Shown: positions 42,834-52,801 of the stretch, piece after piece
Position numbering within the stretch: position 1 is the stretch's first letter
Layout: each line of letters starts with the position of its first letter
Source of the DNA: Aromatoleum aromaticum EbN1
GTDB lineage: Bacteria; Pseudomonadota; Gammaproteobacteria; Burkholderiales; Rhodocyclaceae
DNA: 64,000 nucleotides
Assembly (NCBI RefSeq): GCF_000025965.1
Contig: NC_006824.1
Location: 159,671-223,670, forward strand
Direction: 5' to 3'
Position numbers and translations under genes: made by a program
The notes under the pieces: model-generated
What the model was told of the DNA's origin: nothing
The model's input: the letters and a program-made list of their open reading frames with translations, nothing else
Database searches by the model: none

Positions 42834-43238
42834 CTTGCCGCCGCCGTTCTTGATCATGACCGGCATGACCTCCTTCATCCCCAGCCAAGTGCCTTTGAGA
42901 TTGATGTCGACGATGCGATCCCAGCCGTCCTCAGTCTGCTCGATTACATTGTCCGGCCCGATTGAGACCACTCCCCCGATGTTCCCCCGCACATCGATGC
43001 GGCCGAAGCGATCCACCGTCTGTTGGACGACTTCCTTCCAGTCGGAGGCGTGCCTTACGTCGCCCTGATAAGCAATAGCGCTGCAGCCGACGTTCTCGAT
43101 CGCCCCGATGGTCTCATCGAGGCTCTTGCAGTCAAAGCAAACCACTTGGGCGTCCTCCCGGGCGAAACGCAGCGCCGTCGCCTGCCCGATTCCCGAAGCC
43201 GCTCCGGTCAGGATCGCAATCTTTTCTTCCACTCGCAT
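42834..43238 (-). pseudogene. SDR pseudogene, N-terminal part
   Basis: Starts MRVEEKIAILTGAASGIGQA with AAGGAGTTGGAG before the ATG. It runs through FGRIDVRGNIGGVVSIGPDN and KGTWLGMKEVMPVMIKNGGG, then is cut by IS21 element 2. Closely resembles the intact SDR at 21616 but has RGNIGG where NAG-type enzymes have NIAG. With 40662-40738 and 38948-39213 it makes one ancestral gene. Confidence 0.87.
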
Positions 43239-43557
43239 CTCCAACTCCTTTTTCTTCAGTTCGCCCGTATAGGACGGTCTCATGGCTGCTCTAAAGCGCG
43301 CTGTGGGCCTCGTTCTCCAGACTTCCCTGTCCTCCTGCGACACCGTTGTCCGGCAAGAAGCATGGGCTAGAAGGGGAGCCCTCGGTTGCGCTGTCATCGG
43401 TCGGTTTTTTTCAGAACGATCTGTGCATGGAGCCTCCTTCCGTTTGGTGGATGAAAAGAACTCCCCCGCGAGGCACTGCGTTGCGTGGTGGGGCGTGGGG
43501 TACAGAGTCGTGGAAAGCGGCCTCGATCCGGCGAACGTGGGAGGCACTCAAGCTCGG
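43239..43557. other. Gap between SDR and PQQ remnants
   Basis: 319 bp upstream of the SDR start. No supported gene; short frames on both strands lack homologous-looking motifs. It likely held the SDR promoter or more decayed coding sequence. Confidence 0.35.
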
Positions 43558-44240
43558 TCAAAGGGTGCAGATGTAAGCAGCGACATCGATAATGTCCTGT
43601 TCCGAGAGCATGAAGGGATAGAGCGTTGGCATCGGCAGCTGGGGGAGTGGCGATGCTCTTTTCCAGCGTGCCCTGTCATCACGGACGGCTGGAGAGGGAT
43701 TAGTGCTCAAACCGCGGTACTGCCTTCGCCGCCAGGACAGTTACAGGCGCTGCAGATTGCGACGTAGGTCGCCTTACCCTGGGCGAGATCCGCTGCCTCG
43801 GGTCCCTTTGCCGACCGGGCGGCCCGGCTCGACGCCGCCTTGGCGGGGTGGCTAGTCTGCTCGGCCTTCGTGCCCGCGCTGAGTGCGATGATGACCAGGC
43901 TCGGTTTCCCGAGCACGCCGAAAGTGGCGTGGGAGACCTTGCCGGAGGTGGGTGCGACATACTGCCTGCCGCCGGCCGAGTGGGTGATCACGCGGCGCCC
44001 GCTCACTTGCCAACGGGCGCTCGCGCCCCTTACCACGACTGAGGTGCCCTGGGCCGACACTACGCCGGCTTGGGTTTCGGCAGGCCCCGCTTCCTTCGAG
44101 ACCTTCCCTGCAGCGTGGATGCTGCCGCGGGCGCATACGGCGGACAGGACCGCGCGGGCAGTGCGCGGGCAGTGCATGTGCTGCGGCCCAAGACGCCCAT
44201 GTTTCTTGCCCGCGGCGACGTCCATCGTCCAGCGCATCGG
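43558..44240 (-). pseudogene. Decayed PQQ/cytochrome c dehydrogenase remnant
   Basis: GRRVITHSAGGRQYVAPTSG and FGVLGKPSLVIIALSAG resemble the last propeller blade of quinoprotein alcohol dehydrogenases. A cytochrome c piece follows, in which the haem motif reads CSACN, so the His ligand is lost. After stops and shifts, MPTLYPFMLSEQDIIDVAAY-ICTL looks like the cytochrome tail and ends at 43558. Only these stretches are recognisable. Here the cytochrome part is C-terminal, unlike the intact enzyme at 15241. Confidence 0.55.
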
Positions 44241-44245
44241 GGCGT

Positions 44246-44511
44246 TCACGCCTTGGCCCTGCGGGCGAGGGCGTGGCGGGCGGCGACGTAGCCGAAGGTG
44301 AGGGGGGCGCGGAGGGTGTGTGGCTGGCGCCATAGTAGGCCCGCCCCGAAGGGGCTAGCCACGCAGTTGCCCACGTCGCACAGGCCGGGGAGGGGGGTGC
44401 CGCAGTCGAGCACCTGCGCGTGCTCGTTGATCGAGGGGCCACCGCAGGTGTCGAGCGCCCCAGACCCGGACGTTTCGGAGGGGTATTCGTCAAAGTCGTC
44501 TCCTTTTTCAA
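44246..44511 (-). pseudogene. Decayed C-terminus of an FAD-dependent dehydrogenase
   Basis: Encodes [38 protein letters not shown] and, in a shifted frame, AYYGAS, followed by [11 protein letters not shown]. It matches the C-terminal pattern GALGTSGGPA-NEHSQVLD-PGL-GNCAAS-YYGAGHT-LTFG of the flavoprotein remnant at 17341. Upstream parts are gone. Confidence 0.65.
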
Positions 44512-44560
44512 TGGCGATCATCGGGCCGGCCGAGGGTGCTGCGCGGGTGCCAACGCACTG

Positions 44561-45034
44561 CGCCCTGAACCGTATGCCGCCTTTCCTCGGCTCGCGGCGC
44601 GGCGCGAGGGCGCCCGCGGGGAGGCGTAGCCTCACTACGTTATATGTATGACAATACCAATTTGTAATCGTTGTCATTCCAACCTATAACAAACACCAAT
44701 AACAAAACTGATTGTGATGTAGGTAAAACGCTTTCGGCGGCGCCTCGGAGGTTGCGGTTCTGCCATGATGATTGAGGTCTGGAAGGCTTCTCCGTCAGCT
44801 GCCGTTGCTGCCCCGTACTTTCCAATCTGGGCAGCCCCATCTTTCTTTCGATCTGCTCCGCGCCTCGTCGGCTGGCGTAGAGGGGGCAACTGTCCTGGCC
44901 CGGGCACTCCCGCAGACACCCTTGGAACCGCCGGGCGGAGTCATCTTGGGGAAAAACGTCTATTGTTTTCGGTGGGGTGACAGTATAATATTTGTGCTGT
45001 TTAAATATAAACCTATCACGATTTGGAGGAGATC
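44561..45034 (+). promoter_or_regulatory. Upstream region of the aldo/keto reductase gene
   Basis: 474 bp without a supported gene. AT-rich CAGTATAATATTTG (44981-44994) and TTAAATATAAACC (45001-45013) lie just before the ribosome site GGAGGAG (45025-45031). TATAAT at 44984-44989 may be a -10 box. Confidence 0.5.
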
Positions 45035-46045
<1,011 letters not shown>

Positions 46046-46076
46046 GTCTGGTTAGTTAAAGGGAGGAAAACGAAGA

Positions 46077-47237
46077 ATGAGTGCAAGTTGGAAGCTCTGG
46101 GAGTTGCCGTTTTTCGATCGGTGGCACAAGGATCTGGCGGTGCAAGTCACATCGTGGCTCGCCTCCCGATCCCACAACGCCGGGTCGGACGGCTTTATCG
46201 CGGAATGCCGCGGTATCGTTCGTGACTTGGGAGATGCCGGGTTGCTGCGCTACGTGGTTCCGGAGGGCAGCGAGAGCTACGACTTGCGCTCGATCTGTCT
46301 CCTGCGCGAAGCGCTGACCTACGAACACGCCTTGCTGGATGGCATGTTCGCCATGCAGGGCATCGGCACGATCGGCATCCGCCAGTTCGGTAGCGAAGAA
46401 CAAAAGGAGCGGTACCTGCCGGGTTGCCGGCGTGGGACACGCGTCGCGGCCTTCGCCCTGACCGAGCCCGAAGCCGGTTCTGATGTGGCTTCCTTGGCGA
46501 CGACTGCCACCCGCGACGGCGATCATTTCATCATCAACGGGGAGAAGACGCTCATCTCCAACGCAGGCTTCGCCGACCACTATGTCGTCGTGGCGCGTAC
46601 CGGTGAAGCGCCGCGTTCGCGCGGACTCTCGGCGTTCATTGTGGATGCAGAAACGCCCGGGGTCAGCGCCGGGGAGCAGATGGAGTTTATCGCCAAGCAT
46701 CCGGGCGGTTCGATCAAGTTCACCGACTGCCGGGTACCAGCGTGCGCCATGCTGGGGGCGCCGGGGCAGGGCTTCACTGTCGCGATGGCGGCGTTCGATA
46801 TCTTCCGTCCGTCAGTAGGTGCCGCTGCGGTGGGGTTGGCCCAGCGGGCCATGCATGAGACGCTGAAGCGCGTCACAACGCGGCAGCTGTTCGGCAAGCC
46901 GATGTGCGAGTTGCAGAGCGTGCAGATGACGCTCGCCGATATGGCCGCCGACATCGATACCGCTGCCCTGACGGTGTACCGCGCCGGGTGGTCGCACGAC
47001 GTTCTGGGCAAGCGCGGCTCCTATGCGCCGTCCATGGCGAAGCTCGTCGGCAGCGAAGCGGCCGGCCGCGTGGTCGATCGCGCCGTTCAGCTCAGCGGCG
47101 GAATGGGGGTCACGCAAGGTAATCTGATCGAGCAGTTGTACCGCGAAGCTCGCCCCATGCGGATATACGAAGGTGCCTCTGAGGTGCAGAAGCAGATCAT
47201 CGCCCGCTCGATGCTCGCGGAGTACCTCGGAAAATGA
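46077..47237 (+). CDS. Acyl-CoA dehydrogenase
   Basis: 386 aa. FAD enzyme that introduces a double bond into an acyl-CoA. FALTEPEAGSDVASLAT and FIINGEKTLISNAGFADHYV form the flavin/substrate site. RQLFGKPMCELQSVQMTLAD and QLSGGMGVTQGNLIEQLYRE are C-terminal landmarks. MRIYEGASEVQ carries the catalytic Glu. It overlaps the next gene by 4 bp, so coupled expression with the Ltp2-like protein is likely. Confidence 0.93.
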   Translation: MSASWKLWELPFFDRWHKDLAVQVTSWLASRSHNAGSDGFIAECRGIVRDLGDAGLLRYVVPEGSESYDLRSICLLREALTYEHALLDGMFAMQGIGTIGIRQFGSEEQKERYLPGCRRGTRVAAFALTEPEAGSDVASLATTATRDGDHFIINGEKTLISNAGFADHYVVVARTGEAPRSRGLSAFIVDAETPGVSAGEQMEFIAKHPGGSIKFTDCRVPACAMLGAPGQGFTVAMAAFDIFRPSVGAAAVGLAQRAMHETLKRVTTRQLFGKPMCELQSVQMTLADMAADIDTAALTVYRAGWSHDVLGKRGSYAPSMAKLVGSEAAGRVVDRAVQLSGGMGVTQGNLIEQLYREARPMRIYEGASEVQKQIIARSMLAEYLGK

Positions 47238-48397
47238 CGATACGCGACAAGACGGCCATCGTCGGCCTGGGCTCCACGCCTTATTACAAGCGGGGGCAAT
47301 CGGCGCCGCAAACGCTGATCGAGCTGGTCGGAAAATCGGTTCTGGCCGCGCTCGACGACGCAGGGCTCAGCGTGCGCGAGGTGGACGGTTTCGCCTATTT
47401 CGCAGGCGGCTTCGATACCGGGATGCTAATGGAGACCTTGGGCATCCCCGAGGTGCGCTTTACGGCCAGTCTCACTGGTGCTGGCGGTGGCTCGGCCGGC
47501 GCTGTGGGCCTGGCCGCCGCGGCGATCGTGTCCGGCATGGCGGACGTGGTCGTTTGTGTCGGTGCGAATCAGATGGGCGAGCAGCGCTTCGGCTCGATCA
47601 CGTCGCGCTACGACGCCACGCCGGAGAACACCTTCTTCTCCGCTGCCGGTCTCGTCGGCCCTGGGCATATGTTTGCCTTGCTGGCGCGCCGCCACATGCA
47701 TCTGTATGGAACCACGCGCGAGAACTACGCCGACGTCGCCATCACCACCCGCAACCACGCTCTCAACAATCCGAACGCTTTGATGCGCAAGCCGCTGACG
47801 CGCGAGGATTACTTCAAGGCGCCGCTGCTAGCCGATCCGCATTGCCTCTACGATTTCTGCTTGGAATGCGATGGCGCGATCGCCGTGGTCGTCACTAGCG
47901 CCGAGCGCGCCCGGGATTTGCGCTCGACGCCGGTTCGCGTGCTGGCGAGCACCCACGGCGGATCGCGCGACTGGGGGCGGTCCGTTTACTGGATGAACAT
48001 GCCCGACGAGACCTTCGCCTCTTCGGGGCACGCCGTCGTTGCGCGCAACTTGTACGCGATGGCCGACGTCGGCCCCGAGGACATCGACGTGGCGCAGATC
48101 TATGACCACTTCAGCTCTCAGGTCATCATGCAGCTGGAAGACTACGGCTTCTGCCCGAAGGGTGAGGGCGGGCCCTTTGTTTCCAGCGGCGCGATCGCCT
48201 TCGATGGCGGCCTAATCCCGGTGAACACGGATGGCGGACAGCTTTCCTGCGGCTACGTGTGGGGCATGACCCACGTCCGCGAGGCGGTGGAACAGATCCG
48301 CGGCGTGGCCGCCAACCAAGTGGCGGGTGCCGAGCTGGCACTAGTAACCGGGGGCCCGTCGTGTTTGCCAGTCAGCGGCTTGATTCTTGGGAAATAG
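47234..48397 (+). CDS. Ltp2-like thiolase-fold aldolase
   Basis: 387 aa. Thiolase-fold protein of the lipid-transfer (SCP2/Ltp2) type. The nucleophilic Cys of true thiolases is absent (ASLTGAGGGSAGAVGLA). The C-terminal part has IYDHFSSQVIMQLEDYGFCP, GEGGPFVSSGAI and VNTDGGQLSCGYVWGMTHVR. Ltp2 with a DUF35 partner performs retro-aldol cleavage of beta-hydroxyacyl-CoA side chains in steroid breakdown. The DUF35 gene follows immediately, which supports that role; the substrate is unknown. Confidence 0.87.
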   Translation: MTIRDKTAIVGLGSTPYYKRGQSAPQTLIELVGKSVLAALDDAGLSVREVDGFAYFAGGFDTGMLMETLGIPEVRFTASLTGAGGGSAGAVGLAAAAIVSGMADVVVCVGANQMGEQRFGSITSRYDATPENTFFSAAGLVGPGHMFALLARRHMHLYGTTRENYADVAITTRNHALNNPNALMRKPLTREDYFKAPLLADPHCLYDFCLECDGAIAVVVTSAERARDLRSTPVRVLASTHGGSRDWGRSVYWMNMPDETFASSGHAVVARNLYAMADVGPEDIDVAQIYDHFSSQVIMQLEDYGFCPKGEGGPFVSSGAIAFDGGLIPVNTDGGQLSCGYVWGMTHVREAVEQIRGVAANQVAGAELALVTGGPSCLPVSGLILGK

Positions 48398-48399
48398 AC

Positions 48400-48837
48400 A
48401 TGTCTGTGCATATTGCAAAGCGCCCACCCGTACAATATTTTAATCATGCCACTGATGCCTGGATGCAGCCCTTTTGGGATGCCGCCGTACAACATAGTCT
48501 CGTGGGTGCAAGCTGCGCCAAATGCGGCACGTTTCGCATGCCACCCACTCCGTTCTGTCCCCACTGCCACTCCCAGGGGCTGAACTGGGTGGCCCTGCCC
48601 GGCACCGGGACGGTTTATTCCTACTCGGTGGTGAAACGGGCGATCCTCCCAAGCATGGAAGACTGTCTGCCTTACGTCACCGCGATTATCGAGCTCGACG
48701 GAGCGGGAGGCACGCGGCTGATCAGCAATGTAGTCGACATTCCTGTTGATGCTGTTCGGGTAGATCTCAAGGTGCGGGTCGTGTGGGACGATAACTGGGG
48801 CGGCGTCACCGTTCCCCGTTTCACGGCTGACCTGTAG
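48400..48837 (+). CDS. DUF35 (Zn-ribbon/OB-fold) partner of the Ltp2-like protein
   Basis: 145 aa from MSVHIAKRP, 2 bp after the upstream stop. Zinc ribbon Cys at 39, 42, 53 and 56 (CAKCGTFRMPPTPFCPHC), then an OB-fold with GTVYSYSVVKRAILPSMED and VVWDDNWGGVTVPRF. DUF35 proteins stabilise thiolase-fold aldolases and bind the CoA moiety. The pair is probably one complex. Confidence 0.9.
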   Translation: MSVHIAKRPPVQYFNHATDAWMQPFWDAAVQHSLVGASCAKCGTFRMPPTPFCPHCHSQGLNWVALPGTGTVYSYSVVKRAILPSMEDCLPYVTAIIELDGAGGTRLISNVVDIPVDAVRVDLKVRVVWDDNWGGVTVPRFTADL

Positions 48838-49382
48838 CGCCGGCTGCCGCGAACCGGGCAGCAATCTGCACGGGGCGGCGGGCGCTACGCCGCCGGTTTC
48901 TTCATTCGTCCATAAGCCGAGCGCAAGCGCAGCCCTGCGTTCCACAGCGAATTCCCCCTTCTTCTCGGTCGCTCGTGCGGCCCTGCGGCGTGCGACCTCC
49001 AACCCTACTTCGGTCGCCAAGAACACGACCGTTGCAGCGGCCAGCATCAGTGTTGGTGCAGCCGTTACCCCACTGATCCGTATATTCCCCTGGGCGCCCA
49101 ACGGCCGGGGTGCGCCTGCGTTTCACGGTAGGCGTGAGGGGATCGATGCGGCAGATTCGAGGCAGCATGCGTATATTGAAAATTTGCTGAAAATATATTG
49201 CGTAGCTCGCAAAATATAATCTAAACTTGATCTAATGGATGGGTAGATCAGGGCGTCAAGCAAAATTTCCGATTGGTTGTGCGACGAAAATATTCAAATT
49301 GACGTCCTTAGATAGGAATCATTTAGGCGTACAGAACAATAATGTCTCAAGTTCAATACAATCATGTTGTAGGGGATTAATA
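48838..49382. promoter_or_regulatory. Intergenic region before the CoA-ligase operon
   Basis: 545 bp with no supported gene. AAATATATTG (49191-49200) and AAAATATAATCT (49211-49222) lie about 160-190 bp upstream of the ligase; AAAATATAATCT also occurs at 19667-19678. The part nearest the ligase is AT-rich. Confidence 0.5.
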
Positions 49383-51059
49383 ATGCTGACTTTTCCGAGA
49401 TTCATTCCCCACTTGTCGCGCGATCAATGGACCTTGCCGGCCGTCCTCGAGTACCAGGCCGTGCACAGAGCCAATCGGCCGTTCTTCTCGTGGATGGACA
49501 GCGGCGCGCCGGAGACCTTCGTCGAGGTGAACGCGCGGGTTAATCGTCTCGCACATGGGCTAGCTGCGTTCGGCGTGGCCAAGGGGGATCTGGTCGGGTT
49601 GCTGCTGCCGAACTGCCCCGAGTTTATCTACACGTGGTTTGCGCTGTGCAAGCTCGGTGCGGTCGAACTCGCCATCAGCGACGCCTACAAAGGGGCCTTC
49701 CTCGCGCACCCGATGAACTTGGGCAAGGCGCGCGTGCTGTTCACCAACGCAGACCTAGCGCAGCGCGTGGCGGAGATCGAGGATGATCTGCCCAGCCTCG
49801 AGCGGATCGTGATCGTCGATCGGCCCGAGGGAACGGCCTCTTCGGCACCCAAGTTCCACCGGATTGTCGTCAGCCGCTTCGAGGAACTGTACACCGACAA
49901 CACGAGCAACCCAGATGTCATCGTCACGCCCCATGATCCTGCTGCTGTGCTGATGACTTCTGGCACAACGGGTCCCTCCAAGGGCGTCGTTATGCCCCAC
50001 TCGCAGTTCTATTTCTTCGCCGAGGAGGATGTTCAGCTCACGCGCCTGCGCGAGGAGGACGTCTATATGACCGGCTTCCCGCTGTTCCACGGCAACGCGC
50101 AGTTCCTCACCGTGTATCCGTGCCTCATTGCGGGGGCGCACGTGGTGCTGTACCCCCGCTTCAGTGCCTCCGACTGGGTTGGTCGCGTGTGCCGGTCTGG
50201 CGCCACGGTCACCAACCTGCTCGGCGCGACGATGGCCTTCATCCTGTCGCAGCCGCCTTCTGAGAACGACCGCGCCCACCGCATACGCTGCATCTACGCC
50301 GCGCCGCTGTCGCCCGATCTGGCAGGCAAGTTCACCGAGCGCTTCGGCGTAGAGGAGTACGTGGATGGCTTCGGTCAGACCGAAATCTCGAACGTCTTCA
50401 TGACCCCGCCGGATGCGCCGCGACCTGCCGGCGCGTCAGGCGTCCTAGTGGATCAGTGGTTCGAAGTCAAGTTAGTCAATCCAGAAACCGACGAGGATGT
50501 GCCCGAGGGTGAAATCGGCGAACTCCTCGTGCGCAACAAGGCGCCCGGGATCATGAGTACGGAATACCTCGGCATGCCGGAGAAGACCATCGAGGCCCGT
50601 CGCAACCTCTGGTTCCACACCGGGGACGCTCTGCGGCGCGATAAGGATGGGTGGTACTACTTCGTCGACCGCGTCAAAGACGCGCTGCGTCGCCGCGGCG
50701 AGAACATCTCCTCGTTCGAGGTGGAGGCGGGCGTGCGCTCGCATCCAGCTGTGGCCGAATGCGCAGTTGTCGGGGTACGCGCTGACGAAGCCGCAGGCGA
50801 GGACGAGGTGATGGCCTGCGTGGTGCTGAACCCGGGCGACGAGGTTTCCTTCGATGAGCTGAGCGAATGGTGCGAAGCGCGCATGCCTAACTTCATGGTG
50901 CCGCGCTACATCCAGATCCTGCCTGATCTTCCCCGCACCGCGAGCGAAAAGGTGCGCAAGAAGGAGCTTCGCGAACGGGGTGTCACCGCCACCACCTGGG
51001 ATCGCCTGCAAAGCGGCAAGGGCCAGGGCGCGGCAGTCAAGTCCGGGGCGCAGAAATGA
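49383..51059 (+). CDS. Acyl-CoA ligase (AMP-forming)
   Basis: 558 aa from MLTFPRFIPHLSR; an earlier ATG-like frame exists at 49239 but gives an atypical N-terminus. ANL superfamily: AMP-binding VLMTSGTTGPSKGVVMPHSQ, VDGFGQTEISNVF, LWFHTGDALRRDKDGWYYFV and the Lys of the C-terminal RTASEKVRKKELRE. It activates a carboxylic acid to its CoA ester with ATP. First gene of the second run; overlaps the hydratase by 4 bp. Close in type to CaiC-like or crotonobetaine-type ligases; substrate unknown. Confidence 0.92.
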   Translation: MLTFPRFIPHLSRDQWTLPAVLEYQAVHRANRPFFSWMDSGAPETFVEVNARVNRLAHGLAAFGVAKGDLVGLLLPNCPEFIYTWFALCKLGAVELAISDAYKGAFLAHPMNLGKARVLFTNADLAQRVAEIEDDLPSLERIVIVDRPEGTASSAPKFHRIVVSRFEELYTDNTSNPDVIVTPHDPAAVLMTSGTTGPSKGVVMPHSQFYFFAEEDVQLTRLREEDVYMTGFPLFHGNAQFLTVYPCLIAGAHVVLYPRFSASDWVGRVCRSGATVTNLLGATMAFILSQPPSENDRAHRIRCIYAAPLSPDLAGKFTERFGVEEYVDGFGQTEISNVFMTPPDAPRPAGASGVLVDQWFEVKLVNPETDEDVPEGEIGELLVRNKAPGIMSTEYLGMPEKTIEARRNLWFHTGDALRRDKDGWYYFVDRVKDALRRRGENISSFEVEAGVRSHPAVAECAVVGVRADEAAGEDEVMACVVLNPGDEVSFDELSEWCEARMPNFMVPRYIQILPDLPRTASEKVRKKELRERGVTATTWDRLQSGKGQGAAVKSGAQK

Positions 51060-51847
51060 CGACCGCCAATGAACACGTCAAGATCGAGCGCCAAGGCGCG
51101 GTCGCGCTGGTCACGCTCAATCGCCCCGAGGCGCTCAACGCGATCAACGACGACATCCGCGGCAGCCTGCCCCAAATGCTGCGCGAGTTCGATGCCGATG
51201 TCGAAATCGGTGCGATCGTCATTGCCGGGTCAGGCGAGCGCGGCTTTAGCGTGGGCGCCGACATCAAGGAGAGCCGGCCGAACGACTCGCCGATTGCGAC
51301 GCGCCGGCGGCTCGTTCCCACGACTTGGATCGAGGCTCTGGATGCGACCTGCAAGCCGGTGATTGCGGCCATTCACGGCTTCTGCCTGGGCGGCGGCATG
51401 GAGCTCGCCCTGGCGTGCGACGTGCGCGTCGTGGCCAAGGGCGCCGAGTTCGCCCTGCCGGAGACCGCTCTGGGGTTGATGCCGGGTGGTGGCGGCACGC
51501 AGCGGCTGCCGCGCCTCATCGGACTGTCCCGGTCGCTGGACCTGCTCCTTACCGGGGACCGCATCGGTGCCGAGGAAGCCTACCGGATCGGGATTGCGAC
51601 CCGTCTGGCGGAGTCGCCCGAAGCCGCCCTCGCCGAGGCGATGCGGGTTGCCGAGCTGATCGCGGCACGTCCCCGCGTGGCTGTCGCTTATGTCAAGGAA
51701 GCCGCGCGTGCGGGGCTCGACATGGACCTGGCCAATGGCCTGAAGCTGGAGAAGAGCCTCTTCGCCCTCCTGACCTCGTCCGCCGACCGCATCGAGGCGG
51801 CTCGTGCCTTCCGCGAGAAGCGGCAACCGAACTTCATTGGCGCCTGA
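51056..51847 (+). CDS. Enoyl-CoA hydratase
   Basis: 263 aa. Crotonase: GERGFSVGADIKESRPND and HGFCLGGGMELALACDVRVV form the oxyanion hole; ETALGLMPGGGGTQRLPRLI carries the first catalytic Glu (LPETALGL), but the second usual Glu falls in GGGGTQ, so one acid may be missing. ARAFREKRQPNFIGA is the usual tail. Coupled to the ligase by a 4-bp overlap. Confidence 0.92.
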   Translation: MTTANEHVKIERQGAVALVTLNRPEALNAINDDIRGSLPQMLREFDADVEIGAIVIAGSGERGFSVGADIKESRPNDSPIATRRRLVPTTWIEALDATCKPVIAAIHGFCLGGGMELALACDVRVVAKGAEFALPETALGLMPGGGGTQRLPRLIGLSRSLDLLLTGDRIGAEEAYRIGIATRLAESPEAALAEAMRVAELIAARPRVAVAYVKEAARAGLDMDLANGLKLEKSLFALLTSSADRIEAARAFREKRQPNFIGA

Positions 51848-51901
51848 CGCAGCCGTTCGCCGGGCTTTTATTCGGCGGGCCCCGCCCGCAAGGAGATTCA
51901 A

Positions 51902-52801
51902 GTGAGCCAAATGGAAAAGATTATTGTAGTCGGAGCAGGTTTGATGGGGACGGGGATCGCCTATTCGTGCGCGATCAGCGGATACCGCATTCTCCTCGTC
52001 GACGCCAATCCGAGCGCCCTTGACAAGGCCGTCGGCCAGATCAACAGCCTAGTCGCTGCCGGCGTCAAGTTGGGCAAGTTGGTCGAGGCGGCAGGCAAGG
52101 CCGCGCTCGAGCGGCTGGAGGCAGCGATCGAGCTGGACGGCCGCGCGTCCGACGCCGCGCTGCTGATCGAAACGGCCACCGAGAAGATTGACATCAAACT
52201 CGCCATCATCGGCAAGGCCGACGAGTTGCTGCCGCCCGAAGCGATCATCGCCTCCAATACCTCAGCGCTGTCGATCAGCGAGCTTGCCGCGGCCACCCGC
52301 CGCCCCACGCAGTTTGCGGGGATGCATTTCTTCAATCCGGTGCACAAGATGAAGCTCGTCGAGCTCATTCGCGGCATCGAGACGACCCAGGCCACGGTTG
52401 AACGGCTAAAGGCCGTTACGGCGGCCTTGGGCAAAACCAGCATCGTGGTGAACGAGGCGCCCGGATTTACTACCAGCCGGATGTCCGCGCTGATGGGTAA
52501 CGAAGCGATGTACATGCTGGCCGAGGGCGTAGCCTCGGCCGATGACATCGACACCTCGCTCCGCATGGCCTTCAACCATCCGATGGGTCCGCTCGAGCTG
52601 GGCGACCTGACCGGCTGGGACACCCGTCTGTCGGTCCTGCAATACCTGCATCAGACGATGGGCGAGAAGTTTCGCCCGTGCCCGCTGATCATCAAGATGG
52701 TCAAGGCCGGCCGCTACGGCCGCAAGGTCGGCCGAGGGGTGTATGAGTACGACGCCGAAGGGCAGAAGATCGCCGGATCCGGGTTGCGGAGGGCCGGCTG
52801 A
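51902..52801 (+). CDS. 3-hydroxyacyl-CoA dehydrogenase (first of two)
   Basis: 299 aa from a GTG after AAGGAG. NAD-binding VVGAGLMGTGIAYSCAISG, catalytic region SNTSALSISELAA and MHFFNPVHKMKLVELIRG (the His), and the C-terminal FNHPMGPLELGDLTGWDTRL. It oxidises a 3-hydroxyacyl-CoA to 3-ketoacyl-CoA. Its last base overlaps the start of the thiolase gene. Confidence 0.93.
   Translation: MSQMEKIIVVGAGLMGTGIAYSCAISGYRILLVDANPSALDKAVGQINSLVAAGVKLGKLVEAAGKAALERLEAAIELDGRASDAALLIETATEKIDIKLAIIGKADELLPPEAIIASNTSALSISELAAATRRPTQFAGMHFFNPVHKMKLVELIRGIETTQATVERLKAVTAALGKTSIVVNEAPGFTTSRMSALMGNEAMYMLAEGVASADDIDTSLRMAFNHPMGPLELGDLTGWDTRLSVLQYLHQTMGEKFRPCPLIIKMVKAGRYGRKVGRGVYEYDAEGQKIAGSGLRRAG

Noticed and set aside
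47234..48397. Ordinary acetyl-CoA acyltransferase
   Set aside because: The nucleophilic Cys position is Gly-rich and the C-terminal motifs are those of lipid-transfer/Ltp2 proteins.
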